Source: NORP181 sp047623555 (GTDB lineage Bacteria; Pseudomonadota; Alphaproteobacteria; Rhodobacterales; Rhodobacteraceae). From it: a DNA stretch of 64,000 bases. Shown here one piece after another: positions 51,313-61,369 of this stretch. Below the pieces are notes generated by a model. It was not told the origin of the DNA, made no database searches, and saw only the letters and a program-made list of their open reading frames with translations. The stretch covers positions 1 to 64,000 of the forward strand of contig JBLHMP010000008.1 in assembly GCA_047623555.1 (NCBI GenBank). Reading direction: 5' to 3'. The translations under genes and the position numbers were made by a program. Within the stretch, counting starts at the first letter, position 1. Every line of letters begins with the position of its first letter.

Positions 51313-52188
51313 ATGATACCAGCCGGGTTCGAATATCATCGACCTACTGACATCTCGTCAGCCATTTCAATTTTACAAACGCACGGAGACGACGCGCGAG
51401 TGCTTGCGGGGGGGCATAGCCTGATCCCGATGATGAAACTGCGGATGACCGATCTTGCGCATCTGGTGGATTTGCAGGCTATCGACGTGCTGCGCGGCAT
51501 TTCCATAGATGCGGAAAACGTCAGTATCGGCGCCATGGTGAGCCAGCATGAGTTGATCACCGATGCGGGCCTTGCTGCCGCGATCCCGATCATTGCCGAG
51601 GCGTCTTTGCAGATTGCCGATCCGCAGGTGCGTTATGTTGGCACCCTTGGCGGTAATGTCGCCAATGGCGATCCTGGCAATGACATGCCTGGCCTGATGC
51701 AATGCCTAGGTGCCAGCTATGAACTGGTTGGCCCGAATGGCACACGGCAGGTTGCGGCGCGTGACTTTTACGAGGCGGCCTATTTCACCGCGCGTGAAGA
51801 CGAGGAAATACTGACCCGCATTCACATCCCTATTCCAACGCCGGGCACCGGATATGCCTACGTGAAACAAAAGCGCAAGATTGGCGATTATGCCACTGCG
51901 GCCTCGGCTGTTTTGATCACGGTTGCGGGCGGCACATGCACTGCGGCATCCATTGCCATGACCAATCTGGCCGACACGCCGATCTGGGCAGAGGCTGCGG
52001 CCGCCGCGCTGGTCGGTTCATCGCTAAACGATGCCGCCTGCTCGGCTGCGGTCACTGCGGCCATCGCCGCGATTGATCCGGTTGCGGATAATCGCGGGCC
52101 GGTTGCGTTCAAGAAACATGTGGCCGCCGTGATCCTGCGCAGGGCAATCAACTGTGCCATCGACAGCGCCGTTGCGCGCGCCACATAG
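51313..52188 (+). CDS. coxM: CO dehydrogenase FAD-binding medium subunit
   Basis: 291 residues. The FAD motifs AGGHS (residues 32-36) and TLGGN (111-115) are at the positions known for Oligotropha CoxM. The N-terminal [18 protein letters not shown] is typical. It transfers electrons from the iron-sulfur subunit to the quinone or respiratory chain. ATG at 51313 follows GGGAGG; it is the first structural gene and lies downstream of the repeat array. Confidence 0.95.
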   Translation: MIPAGFEYHRPTDISSAISILQTHGDDARVLAGGHSLIPMMKLRMTDLAHLVDLQAIDVLRGISIDAENVSIGAMVSQHELITDAGLAAAIPIIAEASLQIADPQVRYVGTLGGNVANGDPGNDMPGLMQCLGASYELVGPNGTRQVAARDFYEAAYFTAREDEEILTRIHIPIPTPGTGYAYVKQKRKIGDYATAASAVLITVAGGTCTAASIAMTNLADTPIWAEAAAAALVGSSLNDAACSAAVTAAIAAIDPVADNRGPVAFKKHVAAVILRRAINCAIDSAVARAT

Positions 52189-52199
52189 GGGGATCAGAC

Positions 52200-52694
52200 A
52201 TGGCAAAATCACACATCAAAATGACGGTAAACGGCAAAGAGGTCGAAGCCCTCGCCGAACCGCGCACCCTGTTGATCCACTTCCTACGGGAAGATTTGAA
52301 AATCACCGGTCCGCATATTGGCTGTGACACCTCGCATTGCGGGGCCTGTACGGTGGAAATTGACGGTAAATCGGTGAAATCCTGCACTGTGTTTGTGGCG
52401 CAGGCCAATGGCGCCAACGTTACGACAATCGAAGGTCTGGTGAATGCCGATGGCTCACTTAGCGTCATACAGGAGATGTTTCGCGAACATCACGGGCTGC
52501 AATGTGGGTTTTGCACCCCCGGCATGATCACCCGTGTGCATCGATTGTTGCAGGAAAACCCAACGCCGACGGACGAAGAAATCCGCTTTGGCATTGCCGG
52601 TAATCTGTGTCGTTGCACTGGCTATCAGAACATCGTCAAGGCGGTGCGCGCCTCGGCTGAAATACTTAACACCACGCAGGAGGCGGCAGAATGA
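52200..52694 (+). CDS. coxS: CO dehydrogenase iron-sulfur small subunit
   Basis: 164 residues with two [2Fe-2S] clusters: Cys42, Cys47, Cys50, Cys62 (plant-type) and Cys102, Cys105, Cys137, Cys139 (helical domain). The spacing matches known CoxS. It carries electrons from the Mo site to FAD. Its last codons overlap the coxL start (ATGA), so M, S and L are co-translated. Confidence 0.96.
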   Translation: MAKSHIKMTVNGKEVEALAEPRTLLIHFLREDLKITGPHIGCDTSHCGACTVEIDGKSVKSCTVFVAQANGANVTTIEGLVNADGSLSVIQEMFREHHGLQCGFCTPGMITRVHRLLQENPTPTDEEIRFGIAGNLCRCTGYQNIVKAVRASAEILNTTQEAAE

Positions 52695-55126
52695 ACGATC
52701 TGACACCTACCCCCAAAGCCCCCAGCCCCGAAGACCGCGTTGCCAACCTCAAAGGTATGGGCAGTTCGCGCAAACGTGTCGAAGACGTGCGGTTCACCCA
52801 AGGCCGCGGCAACTATGTTGACGACATCAAAATGGACGGCATGTTGTTTGGCGATTTCGTCCGTTCGCCGTATGCGCATGCCCGCGTTTTGTCGGTGAAC
52901 AAAGACGCCGCATTGGCGTTGCCCGGTGTAATTGCGGTATTGACCGCGCAAGACCTCGAACCTTTGGGCCTGCATTGGATGCCAACGCTGGCCGGGGATA
53001 AACAGATGGTGCTGGCCGATGGCAAGGTGCTGTTTCAGGGTCAGGAGGTGGCGTTTGTTGTCGCCGAAAACCGCTATATCGCGGCGGATGCGATTCAGTT
53101 GGTCGAGGTGGACTACGAAGAACTGCCGGTGCTCATGGACCCGTTCAAAGCGATGGATGACGACGCACCAACATTGCGCGAAGATATCGCCGGCAACATG
53201 GAGGGCGCGCATGGGCGACGCAAACACAACAACCATATTTTCACCTGGGAGGTAGGCGACAAAGACGCCACCGAGGCGGTGATTGATGGCGCCGACGTGG
53301 TTGTTGAGGAAATGATTCATTATCATCGCACCCACCCCTGCCCGCTGGAAACCTGCGGCTGTGTGGCGTCGATGGACGGTGTGACCGGCAAACTGACATT
53401 GTGGGGCACGTTTCAGGCGCCACACGCGGTGCGCACGGTGGCGTCGCTCATTTCCGGCATTGCCGAGCATAATATCCGTGTGATTAGCCCGGATATTGGT
53501 GGCGGTTTTGGCAATAAAGTTGGGGTTTATCCCGGTTATATCTGTTCCATCGTCGCCAGCATTGTCATCGGCAAACCGGTGAAATGGGTTGAGAACCGGA
53601 TGGACAACCTGATGACGACTGCATTCGCACGCGATTATTGGATGCAGGGCAAGATTGCCGCCACCAAGGACGGTAAAATCACCGGATTGTGGTGTCATAC
53701 CTTGGCCGATCATGGCGGTTTTGACGCCTGTGCCGACCCGACCAAATTCCCCGCCGGATTTATGAGCATTTGCACCGGGTCCTATGATATTCCTGTGGCT
53801 TATCTGTGTGTTGACGGGGTTTATACCAACAAAGCACCGGGCGGCGTTGCCTATCGCTGCTCATTTCGGGTGACCGAGGCGATCTATTTCATCGAACGGA
53901 TGATTGAAATTCTGGCGGCGAAACTAGGTATGGATGCCGCCGAAATCAGGCGGGTCAATTTCATCAAAAAGGAACAGTTCCCATATAATTCGGCGCTTGG
54001 CTGGGAATACGATAGCGGCGATTACCACACGGCCTGGGACAAGGCGCTGAAATCGGTTGGCTATGATGACTTGCGTACCGAGCAGGCCCAAAATCTTGCC
54101 GATTTCAACGCCGGGAAAACCCGCAAGCTGATGGGCATTGGCCTGACGCATTTCACCGAAATCGTTGGGGCCGGACCGGTGAAAAATTGCGATATTCTGG
54201 GCCTCGGCATGTTTGACAGCTGCGAAATTCGCATTCATCCGACCGGAACGGCGATCGCACGGCTTGGGACCATCAGTCAGGGTCAGGGCCACGCAACGAC
54301 GTTTGCGCAAATCCTCGCGTCTGAAATTGGCATCCCGGCGGATGACATCACCATTGAGGAAGGCGATACCGATACAGCACCTTACGGATTGGGCACTTAT
54401 GGATCACGCTCAACCCCGGTTGCCGGGGCGGCCACCGCGATGGCGGGGCGCAAAATTCGCGCCAAGGCGCAGATGATCGCGGCCTATCTGCTCGAGGTGC
54501 ATGATGATGATGTAGAATTCGACATCGACCGGTTTGTGGTCAAAGGTGCGCCAGAGCGGTTTAAAACAATGAAAGAGCTGGCCTTTGTTGCCTATAGCCA
54601 GGCAATTCCGGGCCTTGAACCCGGCCTTGAGGCGGTCAGCTATTATGATCCGCCCAACATGACCTATCCGTTTGGCGCCTATATTTGCGTGCTTGATATC
54701 AACGTAGATACCGGCGAGGTCGACATTCGCAGTTTCTATGCGCTGGACGATTGCGGCACCCGGATCAACCCGATGATCATCGAGGGACAGGTGCATGGCG
54801 GCCTGACCGAGGCGCTGGCCATCGCGCTGGGACAGGAGCTCGCCTATGATGATATGGGCAATGTCACCACCGCGACGCTGATGGATTTTTTCATCCCCAC
54901 AGCGGTGGAAACGCCGGTCTATACCACCGACCATACAACAACCCCGAGCCCGCATCACCCGATTGGGGCCAAAGGCGTGGGTGAATCGCCCAATGTCGGC
55001 GGCGTGCCGTGTTTCTCAAATGCGGTGCATGATGCGTTTCGCAGTTTTGGCCTGACCCAAAGCCACATGCCACATGACCATTGGCGGATTTGGAAAACCG
55101 CCAATGATCTGGGACTACATGGCTGA
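52691..55126 (+). CDS. coxL: CO dehydrogenase molybdenum large subunit, form I
   Basis: 811 residues. AYRCSFR at residues 387-393 (Cys390) is the active-site loop specific to true CODH; form II homologues carry AYRGAGR instead. The Cys binds Cu of the Mo-Cu centre. Other landmarks are [14 protein letters not shown] and [16 protein letters not shown] near the C-terminus, the latter supplying the catalytic Glu. It oxidises CO to CO2 aerobically. It overlaps coxS, and a large hairpin follows the stop by two bases. Confidence 0.98.
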   Translation: MNDLTPTPKAPSPEDRVANLKGMGSSRKRVEDVRFTQGRGNYVDDIKMDGMLFGDFVRSPYAHARVLSVNKDAALALPGVIAVLTAQDLEPLGLHWMPTLAGDKQMVLADGKVLFQGQEVAFVVAENRYIAADAIQLVEVDYEELPVLMDPFKAMDDDAPTLREDIAGNMEGAHGRRKHNNHIFTWEVGDKDATEAVIDGADVVVEEMIHYHRTHPCPLETCGCVASMDGVTGKLTLWGTFQAPHAVRTVASLISGIAEHNIRVISPDIGGGFGNKVGVYPGYICSIVASIVIGKPVKWVENRMDNLMTTAFARDYWMQGKIAATKDGKITGLWCHTLADHGGFDACADPTKFPAGFMSICTGSYDIPVAYLCVDGVYTNKAPGGVAYRCSFRVTEAIYFIERMIEILAAKLGMDAAEIRRVNFIKKEQFPYNSALGWEYDSGDYHTAWDKALKSVGYDDLRTEQAQNLADFNAGKTRKLMGIGLTHFTEIVGAGPVKNCDILGLGMFDSCEIRIHPTGTAIARLGTISQGQGHATTFAQILASEIGIPADDITIEEGDTDTAPYGLGTYGSRSTPVAGAATAMAGRKIRAKAQMIAAYLLEVHDDDVEFDIDRFVVKGAPERFKTMKELAFVAYSQAIPGLEPGLEAVSYYDPPNMTYPFGAYICVLDINVDTGEVDIRSFYALDDCGTRINPMIIEGQVHGGLTEALAIALGQELAYDDMGNVTTATLMDFFIPTAVETPVYTTDHTTTPSPHHPIGAKGVGESPNVGGVPCFSNAVHDAFRSFGLTQSHMPHDHWRIWKTANDLGLHG

Positions 55127-55127
55127 T

Positions 55128-55171
55128 AGGGTAACGTTGGCCGGGCTTTTGCGCCCGGCCAACGTTACCCT
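55128..55171. other. Perfect 19-bp hairpin between coxL and ridA
   Basis: AGGGTAACGTTGGCCGGGC (55128-55146) and its exact reverse complement (55153-55171) enclose TTTTGC. It begins two bases after the coxL stop and ends 15 bp before the ridA start. No T run follows, and the downstream RBS AAAAGGAG is left outside the stem, so it is unlike an ordinary terminator. It probably stabilises the coxMSL mRNA end or is a processing site that separates abundant structural from less abundant accessory mRNA. Confidence 0.85.
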
Positions 55172-55186
55172 CAAAAGGAGAAAACT

Positions 55187-55672
55187 ATGTCCAAAACAGA
55201 CGACCGCCTACTGGCGCTTAACCTGACACTGCCCGCGCCGACGCACCTTCCGGTGGGCCTGAAACTTCCGTTCAGCTTTGTAAATGTCCGCGGATCACTT
55301 GTGCTGATCTCGGGGCATCCGAAATCAAACGCTGATGGCAGCATCGGCGGGCCATTTGGGCAATTGGGCACGGAATTTACCACCCAACAGGGCTATGATG
55401 CAGCGCGCGATATTGCGTTGGCGGTACTGGCCAACGTCAAAGCCGAAATAGGTGATCTGGACCGAATTATCGGCTGGAATCGGGTGTTTGGCATGGTGAA
55501 TTCGGCGCCGGGCTACAGCGAACAACATCTGGTTATCAACGGCTTTAGCGATCTGATCGTTGATGTTTTTGGCCCCAACGTCGGGCGGCATGCGCGATCA
55601 GCCATCGGGACTGCGGGCCTACCGATGAACTTTGCCATTGAAGTCGAAGCTGAGGTTGAAATCACGCCGTGA
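55187..55672 (+). CDS. RidA/YjgF-family protein inside the cox operon
   Basis: 161 residues. The family core is SFVNVRGSLVLISGHPK, then GYDAARDIALAVLANVKAEIGDLDRIIGWNRVFGMVNSAPGYSEQHLVINGFSDLIVDVFG. RidA proteins deaminate reactive enamines/imines in the cytoplasm. This is the longer YjgF-like subgroup. It lies between coxL and coxD, preceded by AAAAGGAG and overlapping coxD by GTGA, so it is part of the operon. Its role in CODH maturation or function is unknown. Confidence 0.9.
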   Translation: MSKTDDRLLALNLTLPAPTHLPVGLKLPFSFVNVRGSLVLISGHPKSNADGSIGGPFGQLGTEFTTQQGYDAARDIALAVLANVKAEIGDLDRIIGWNRVFGMVNSAPGYSEQHLVINGFSDLIVDVFGPNVGRHARSAIGTAGLPMNFAIEVEAEVEITP

Positions 55673-56535
55673 GCTATCTGACGTTGCAAACTGATCTAGC
55701 CAAAACCGGCTATGTCGCGGATGATCGTCTGTCGATGGCGTTGCATCTGGCGATCCAGTTGGGGCGCCCGTTGCTGATCGAAGGGCCAGCCGGTGTCGGT
55801 AAAACAGAAGTCGCCAAAGCGCTGGCGACGCTGAGCGATACACGGCTGATTCGATTGCAATGTTACGAAGGTCTGGACGCGTCGCACGCGATTTATGAAT
55901 GGAATTATCAGCGGCAATTGCTGGCCATTCGGGCGTCTGAAAAATCCAACGGCACGACCGAGGCGCAATTATTCTCAGATGATTACCTGTTGCGCCGCCC
56001 CTTGCTTGAGGCGATCAGCCAGACGATCCCGCCGGTACTTTTGATCGACGAAATCGACCGCGCTGACGAAGAATTTGAGGCCTACCTGCTTGAAATTCTA
56101 TCAGATTTTCAAATCACCATTCCCGAACTTGGCACAATAACGGCCAAGACCCGGCCAATTGTGATCCTTACCGCCAATGGCACGCGCGATCTGTCGGATG
56201 CGCTGCGGCGGCGCTGTTTGTATGCCTATCTCGACTATCCGGATCGCGACAGCGAACTGGCGATCCTGACCGCGCGCATGCCGGGGCTTGAGCCACGTCT
56301 TGCCCGCCAGATCATCAGCGTTGTGCAAGATATCCGCCGCGAAGATTTGGAAAAAATACCGGGTATTGCAGAGATGCTCGACTGGGCGGCGGCGCTTTCT
56401 GGTTTGGGGTTAAACGATCTGGCGCAAGACCCCGAAACATTGCAAGCGACGCTTGTGTGCCTGCTGAAAACCGCCGCGGATCGGGACGCCGCGCCGCGCG
56501 AAGTTATGGACCGGCTAATCGGCAAGGTCGCCTGA
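55669..56535 (+). CDS. coxD: MoxR-type AAA+ ATPase CoxD
   Basis: 288 residues. Walker A is GPAGVGKT (39-46), Walker B is LLIDEIDRADEEFEAYLLE, and sensor-like RPIVILTANGTRDLSDALRRRCL follows. CoxD is needed for assembly of the Cu-S-Mo centre (sulfuration and Cu insertion). It starts with GTG overlapping the ridA stop and overlaps coxE by TGATG; CoxE is its VWA partner. Confidence 0.95.
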   Translation: MSYLTLQTDLAKTGYVADDRLSMALHLAIQLGRPLLIEGPAGVGKTEVAKALATLSDTRLIRLQCYEGLDASHAIYEWNYQRQLLAIRASEKSNGTTEAQLFSDDYLLRRPLLEAISQTIPPVLLIDEIDRADEEFEAYLLEILSDFQITIPELGTITAKTRPIVILTANGTRDLSDALRRRCLYAYLDYPDRDSELAILTARMPGLEPRLARQIISVVQDIRREDLEKIPGIAEMLDWAAALSGLGLNDLAQDPETLQATLVCLLKTAADRDAAPREVMDRLIGKVA

Positions 56536-57722
56536 TGGGTGTCACTCATTTCCCCACCCGCGCCGCTGGCGTGGCGGATCGTTTGGTCGGTTTTGTGGCG
56601 CATTTGCGGATGAATGGCATCAAGGCCGGGCCCCAAGAAACCAGCGACGCGCTGGCGGCGTTGGCCGAGGTTGACGCCACCGATCCGCAGCAGGCACGAC
56701 AGGCATTGGGCGCTTTGCTGACCGGGGATGTCGATAGTTGGGGCCGGTTTGACGACCTGTTTGACGCCTTTTGGTTCAATGCGGGCAAGCAGCGCACTGA
56801 TACCACCAAAAGCGATCATATCCGTGTTCAGACCGCCCGTCCGATGCTGTGGCAGCGGCATATTGAAGACAGTGACGAGGGAGACGATCCCGGGATGGAC
56901 AACGTCACACCAGACACGGGCTTTGGCGAGGCGGACGGCACTGATGGCGAGTTGATCGCCACTCAAACCGACAATATATCGCGTCGTGATTTGCGCGAAT
57001 TGATGGATGAAGACAGCCAAAAACAGGCCGAACAGATCGCCCGCCGCCTTGCCCATGCTATTCGTGACCGGCGGTCGCGGCGGCGCAAACAGGCGCGGCG
57101 CGGCGCGGCGCTGGATATGCGGCGTATTTTGCGCGCGTCGCTCGCACGTGGCGGCGAGCCTATGGATTTGTTCCGCAAAGCCCGGCCCCCGCGCCCCATG
57201 CAGATCGTGGCGATCTGTGACGTGAGCGGGTCGATGACGGTCTATGCGCGGGTGTTTCTGGCGTTCCTCAAGGGGTTGGTCGATAGCGGCACCAACGCCG
57301 ATGCCTATTTGTTTCACACCCGTCTGATGCGGGTCACGGACGCCTTGCGTGACCATGACACGCTGCGTGCCGCCGGGCGGTTGTCGCTGATTGCCGAGGG
57401 GTTTGGCGGTGGCACGGACATCGCGGGCTGTCTGGACAAATTTGTCACTGGCTATGGCGCCCGCGCGCTGAACCGGCGCACCGTCGTGGTAATCCTGTCG
57501 GATGGCTATTGCACGCAGGACGCGGATGCGTTGGGCGATGTACTGGCGCGAATCAGGCGCAAGGCTGGGCGAATCATCTGGCTTAACCCGTTGAAAGGCT
57601 GGCGGGATTACGCGCCAGTGGCGGCGGCAATGACTGCCGCCCTGCCCTATCTGGATGCGCATCTGCCGGCCAATACCCTGGATGCGCTGGCCGCGCTGGA
57701 ACCTGAATTTGCCAAGTTGTAA
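56535..57722 (+). CDS. coxE: VWA-domain protein CoxE
   Basis: 395 residues. The MIDAS motif DVSGS lies at residues 229-233 within QIVAICDVSGSMTVY, followed by GFGGGTDIAGCL. N-terminal basic and acidic segments (RRSRRRKQARRGAAL) are usual for CoxE. VWA proteins of this group pair with MoxR ATPases such as CoxD to remodel metalloenzymes. The TGATG overlap with coxD supports coupled expression. Confidence 0.95.
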   Translation: MGVTHFPTRAAGVADRLVGFVAHLRMNGIKAGPQETSDALAALAEVDATDPQQARQALGALLTGDVDSWGRFDDLFDAFWFNAGKQRTDTTKSDHIRVQTARPMLWQRHIEDSDEGDDPGMDNVTPDTGFGEADGTDGELIATQTDNISRRDLRELMDEDSQKQAEQIARRLAHAIRDRRSRRRKQARRGAALDMRRILRASLARGGEPMDLFRKARPPRPMQIVAICDVSGSMTVYARVFLAFLKGLVDSGTNADAYLFHTRLMRVTDALRDHDTLRAAGRLSLIAEGFGGGTDIAGCLDKFVTGYGARALNRRTVVVILSDGYCTQDADALGDVLARIRRKAGRIIWLNPLKGWRDYAPVAAAMTAALPYLDAHLPANTLDALAALEPEFAKL

Positions 57723-57733
57723 AGGACACGGAC

Positions 57734-58501
57734 ATGGCCCGATTTGACATATTCGACACGGTGGAAACCCTGCGCCAACAGGGTGCGCCCTTTGTCATCG
57801 CCACAGTGATGCGCACCGCTGATGCCACATCGGCCAAGGCAGGGGCCAAGGCCGCCGTGACCGAGAGCGGCGAAATTATCGGCCATCTGGGCGGCGCCTG
57901 TGTGCAACGCGCCGTGCGCAATGCGGCGACGGATGCGATCACCAAAGGCGCACCGCAGGTCATCAGCGTCAAACCCGCCGACAAGATCGTCGCGTTGAAC
58001 GACGATGTGCAAACCTACAAAAGCGGCTGCCCCTCGGGTGGCACGGTTGATCTGTTGATTGAGCCCTACGCACATCCGCCGCAGCTGTTGATTTTTGGCG
58101 CAACACCGATATCACAGGCCCTTGCCGCGCACGCGGAATTGGCCGGATTGCGGGTCTGTGTACCAGACGGTGATGACCTGAGCATGTTCACCCTGACGCC
58201 GCGCGATTTTGTGGTCGTCGCCTCGCAGGGCAACGGTGATCTGGCCGCGTTGCGTGCCGCTGTAACCAGCCCGGTGCGGCGGGTGTCGATGGTGGCGTCG
58301 CGGCGCAAGGCCGATGTTTTATGCGCCAAACTGGCCGATGCGGGCATTGATGCCAGTCGTTTGAAATCGCCTGCCGGCCTCGATATCAAAGGCGTTGATC
58401 CGCATGAAATTGCATTGTCGGTGCTGGCCGAGATTGTGCTTTGGCGAAATAGCGATAGCATTGGTGTGGACAAGACCGGCGTCTGCGCCCAATCAACCTA
58501 A
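57734..58501 (+). CDS. coxF: XdhC-family maturation protein CoxF
   Basis: 255 residues. The N-terminal domain (QGAPFVIATVMRTADATSAKAGAKAAVTESGEIIGHLGGACVQRAVRN) contains the Cys implicated in cofactor sulfuration, and a Rossmann-like C-terminal domain follows (LLIFGATPISQALAAHAELAG). XdhC proteins bind and sulfurate Mo cofactor for xanthine dehydrogenase-type enzymes. It starts 11 bp after coxE. Confidence 0.93.
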   Translation: MARFDIFDTVETLRQQGAPFVIATVMRTADATSAKAGAKAAVTESGEIIGHLGGACVQRAVRNAATDAITKGAPQVISVKPADKIVALNDDVQTYKSGCPSGGTVDLLIEPYAHPPQLLIFGATPISQALAAHAELAGLRVCVPDGDDLSMFTLTPRDFVVVASQGNGDLAALRAAVTSPVRRVSMVASRRKADVLCAKLADAGIDASRLKSPAGLDIKGVDPHEIALSVLAEIVLWRNSDSIGVDKTGVCAQST

Positions 58502-58527
58502 AATACTGACCAACAAGGAATAGCCCC

Positions 58528-58971
58528 GTGGAACTGAACGACGAAATCCGCATCAAAGCCCCCAAAGACGTGATCTTTGCAGCGCTGAACAATCCTGACA
58601 TTCTGGCCCAGTGCATTCCGGGCTGCGAAGAGTTGATTGCCCATTCGCCAACCGATCTTGAGGCCAAAGTTGTGCTCAAAATCGGCCCGGTCAAGGCGCG
58701 CTTTGCCGGGGTAGTCAAACTGGATACCTCTGATGGGCCCGACGCCATGTCGCTGACTGGCGAAGGCAAAGGTGGCGCTGCGGGGTTCGCTAAGGGGGGC
58801 GCCGATGTGACGCTTGAGCAGGACGGCGACGAGACGATTTTGCGCTATACCGCCAAGGCGCAGGTTGGCGGCAAGATCGCGCAATTGGGCAGTCGGCTAA
58901 TTCAGGGCACGGCGAAAAAGCTGTCAGGCAAGTTTTTCACCAAGTTTGCCGAGGTGGTAAACGACGCCTAA
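58528..58971 (+). CDS. coxG: CoxG SRPBCC-family protein
   Basis: 147 residues from a GTG start with AAGGAA upstream. The SRPBCC fold is shown by MELNDEIRIKAPKDVIFAALNNPDILAQCIPGCEEL and the central GPVKARFAGVV. CoxG proteins associate CODH with the membrane and are reported to carry quinone in related systems. It ends the cox operon; the next gene is convergent. Confidence 0.94.
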   Translation: MELNDEIRIKAPKDVIFAALNNPDILAQCIPGCEELIAHSPTDLEAKVVLKIGPVKARFAGVVKLDTSDGPDAMSLTGEGKGGAAGFAKGGADVTLEQDGDETILRYTAKAQVGGKIAQLGSRLIQGTAKKLSGKFFTKFAEVVNDA

Positions 58972-58982
58972 TGCGGCCCGGT

Positions 58983-59645
58983 TTAGGCGTCGATTGGATC
59001 GGTCAAATCTGGCCCGCTGGCGCGGTTGGAATTGACCACCGGATCGACCCGAAAATACTCGAGCACCTCATCATCACCGGGGGCCATCAGCGTTGCCGCC
59101 CCCTTGCCCTGTTCCCCCAGCCACAACCCCCAATCAACGGGTTCCACAATCAACGGCATCCGGTGGTGGATCGCGGACAAATGCCCGTTGGCCGCGGTGG
59201 TGATGATGGCACAGGTCGTTTGCGGATCGTTCTTGTTCCACGATTGCCATATCCCACCAAACGCCATCGGGGCACCATCGCGACGCTGAATATACCACGG
59301 CAGTCGCGCGCCATCCGCGGTTTTGGTCCATTCATAAAACCCGGTCGCCGCGATCAGGCAACGCCGTTCGCGACAGGCAACGCGAAACGCCGGTTTCTCG
59401 GCCAGGGTTTCGGCGCGCGCATTGATCAATAGCGGCCCGGCGTTCTCGGCCTTGTACCAATGCGGCAGAAACCCCCAGCGCATCGGCGTCAGCTCACGCC
59501 CCATCTCGCCCAGCCGCACAACATGCACCTTGTTGGTCGGACAAACGTTATAATTGGGCACATCCGGCAGATCGTTAGCCGGACGCGCCGCAAACAATTG
59601 TGCCATTGCATCGGTTGGCTGGGTTACTGAAAGTCGACCACACAT
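58983..59645 (-). CDS. SRAP-domain protein (HMCES/YedK)
   Basis: 220 residues. The start MCGRLSVTQP has the catalytic Cys2, which forms a thiazolidine crosslink with abasic sites; the ATG at 59645 is required to put Cys at position 2 (an upstream GTG at 59654 does not). Other motifs are NARAETLAEKPAFR, GFYEWTK and HHRMPLIV. It protects abasic sites in single-stranded DNA during replication. It is convergent with coxG. Confidence 0.94.
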   Translation of the reverse strand: MCGRLSVTQPTDAMAQLFAARPANDLPDVPNYNVCPTNKVHVVRLGEMGRELTPMRWGFLPHWYKAENAGPLLINARAETLAEKPAFRVACRERRCLIAATGFYEWTKTADGARLPWYIQRRDGAPMAFGGIWQSWNKNDPQTTCAIITTAANGHLSAIHHRMPLIVEPVDWGLWLGEQGKGAATLMAPGDDEVLEYFRVDPVVNSNRASGPDLTDPIDA

Positions 59646-59717
59646 AAGGCCCACAATAGAAAACAGGCGCGCCGTTGACCAGCGCGCCAGTTCGTTCTTA
59701 GCCGATAAAAGTTAAGA

Positions 59718-61295
59718 TTACTTCTGCTTGATACGACCATCGGTATAGGGCTGATACGGCGCATTTGCCGCCAGGTATTCCGCAGTCACATCGGCCAGAT
59801 CAGGACCAAAGTCATAGGCCATTTTATCGTCGCCTTTGAACATCTTATAGCCGTCACCGCCATTACGAACGTAATTATTGGTCACCACCATATAGGTCGC
59901 GTTTGGATCAATTGGAGCAAATCCGTCACCTGAAACAACCATCACATCCGACACACGCCCCTCGTTTGGCGCAACCGACATGTCCCAGCTGAACGTCAGA
60001 CCGGCAACCTGTGGAAAGCGGCCTTTGACCTCTTCAACCTGGCTGACACCGTTTTCAAGCGCCGCAATAATACCGGCACCATCAATCTGAAACGTCGACA
60101 GCGTGTTCTGAAACGGTAGTACCGTCAGCACATGGCCCATGGTCACATCACCGGCCTCGATGCTGGCCCGAAGACCACCCGAATTGGCAATCGCAATGGT
60201 CACACCCTGTTCGGCCACACGGGCCAGCATGGCATCGGCCACCAGATTGCCAATGGCGCATTCCTGCACGCGGCACACGGCCCGGTCGCCATTGATCAGG
60301 CCTGCGGAACGCGCCACCACTTTCTGGCGGATCTCATCCAACGGCATGGCCAATTCGGCGATACGTTCAACGGTTCCGGCATCCTCAGCGACGGTTCCGT
60401 CCATCGAAAGCGGCTCGCCCGTGGCCGAGATCACGTTGCCATCATCGTCAAAGGTCACGTTGAGTTCACCCAAGTATTTACCATAGGCATAGGCCTGCAC
60501 AATCGCCGTATCGCCGACCATAGTGGGGTATGGGCCAACGGCACGATCTGATGTGTTGCTCAGGAATGAGTTGGAATGGCCGCCAACAATCACGTCAACA
60601 CCGGTGGTTCCTGCGGCAACGCGTTGATCGACCACATAACCGGAATGTGACAACACGATGATCTTGTTCACACCTTGTGCGGTCAACGTGTCGACTTCGC
60701 CCTGCACGGCGGCAACCGGATCAGAGAATGTGATATTCGGGCCGGGGCTGGCCAACTCGTCGGTATCTTGTGGCGTCAGACCAATCAGGCCGATCTTTTC
60801 ACCGCCGCGTTCGATGACAACCGATTTCATCAGCTTGTCAGCGAGCAATTCTTCGGCAGATACATCAGCGTTGGACATCACAATCGGAAAATCAACCGCA
60901 TCCATGAAGCCGCGCAAAACTTCGGGGCCATCATCAAATTCGTGGTTGCCAACGGTCATCGCGTCATAACCAAGCTTGTTCATCATCTCGGCGGCGACTT
61001 TGCCTTTGTAATAGGTATAAAACAGCGATCCCTGAAACTGATCGCCGCCATCCACCAGGATCGAATTGTTCGACCGCGCCCGGGCATCGGCAATCGCGGT
61101 GACCAGACGTGCGGTGCCGCCAAAGCATTTGCCCTCGGCATTGTCGCCATCGCGGCAGCCGCTGTCATATTTGCTGACCGGCTCAAACCGCGAGTGGAAA
61201 TCATTGGTGTGTAAGATCGTCAGTTGGTAGTCCGCCATCGCGGCGCCAGCACTCAGGCCAAGGGCCGCCACACTGGTTAAAATCCGGTTCATCAT
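59718..61295 (-). CDS. Periplasmic 5'-nucleotidase (UshA-like)
   Basis: 525 residues with a signal peptide (MNRILTSVAALGLSAGAAMA). The metallophosphatase motifs are ILHTNDFHSRFEPV, GNHEFDDG, VLSHSGYVVD and VGGHSN; the C-terminal 5'-nucleotidase domain includes GGLRASIEAGD and NNYVRNGGDGY. It hydrolyses nucleotides (or UDP-sugars) in the periplasm to release phosphate and nucleosides. Two direct repeats on an 11-bp period lie 76 bp upstream, as in PhoB-type sites. Confidence 0.94.
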   Translation of the reverse strand: MMNRILTSVAALGLSAGAAMADYQLTILHTNDFHSRFEPVSKYDSGCRDGDNAEGKCFGGTARLVTAIADARARSNNSILVDGGDQFQGSLFYTYYKGKVAAEMMNKLGYDAMTVGNHEFDDGPEVLRGFMDAVDFPIVMSNADVSAEELLADKLMKSVVIERGGEKIGLIGLTPQDTDELASPGPNITFSDPVAAVQGEVDTLTAQGVNKIIVLSHSGYVVDQRVAAGTTGVDVIVGGHSNSFLSNTSDRAVGPYPTMVGDTAIVQAYAYGKYLGELNVTFDDDGNVISATGEPLSMDGTVAEDAGTVERIAELAMPLDEIRQKVVARSAGLINGDRAVCRVQECAIGNLVADAMLARVAEQGVTIAIANSGGLRASIEAGDVTMGHVLTVLPFQNTLSTFQIDGAGIIAALENGVSQVEEVKGRFPQVAGLTFSWDMSVAPNEGRVSDVMVVSGDGFAPIDPNATYMVVTNNYVRNGGDGYKMFKGDDKMAYDFGPDLADVTAEYLAANAPYQPYTDGRIKQK

Positions 61296-61369
61296 TTGAA
61301 CATCTCCCTAGGTTTGTAATTGCGCAGATGGTGCGATGCTTTGAGACGCGAGTCAAAGGTTCAACGGCA

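Noticed and set aside
52625..53713. 362-codon minus-strand frame opposite coxL
   Set aside because: Shadow of the CoxL frame; it has no signal, domain or RBS.
56235..57662. 475-codon minus-strand frame opposite coxD/coxE
   Set aside because: CoxD and CoxE motifs on the plus strand are complete and the genes overlap as expected for the operon; the antisense product has no domain signature.
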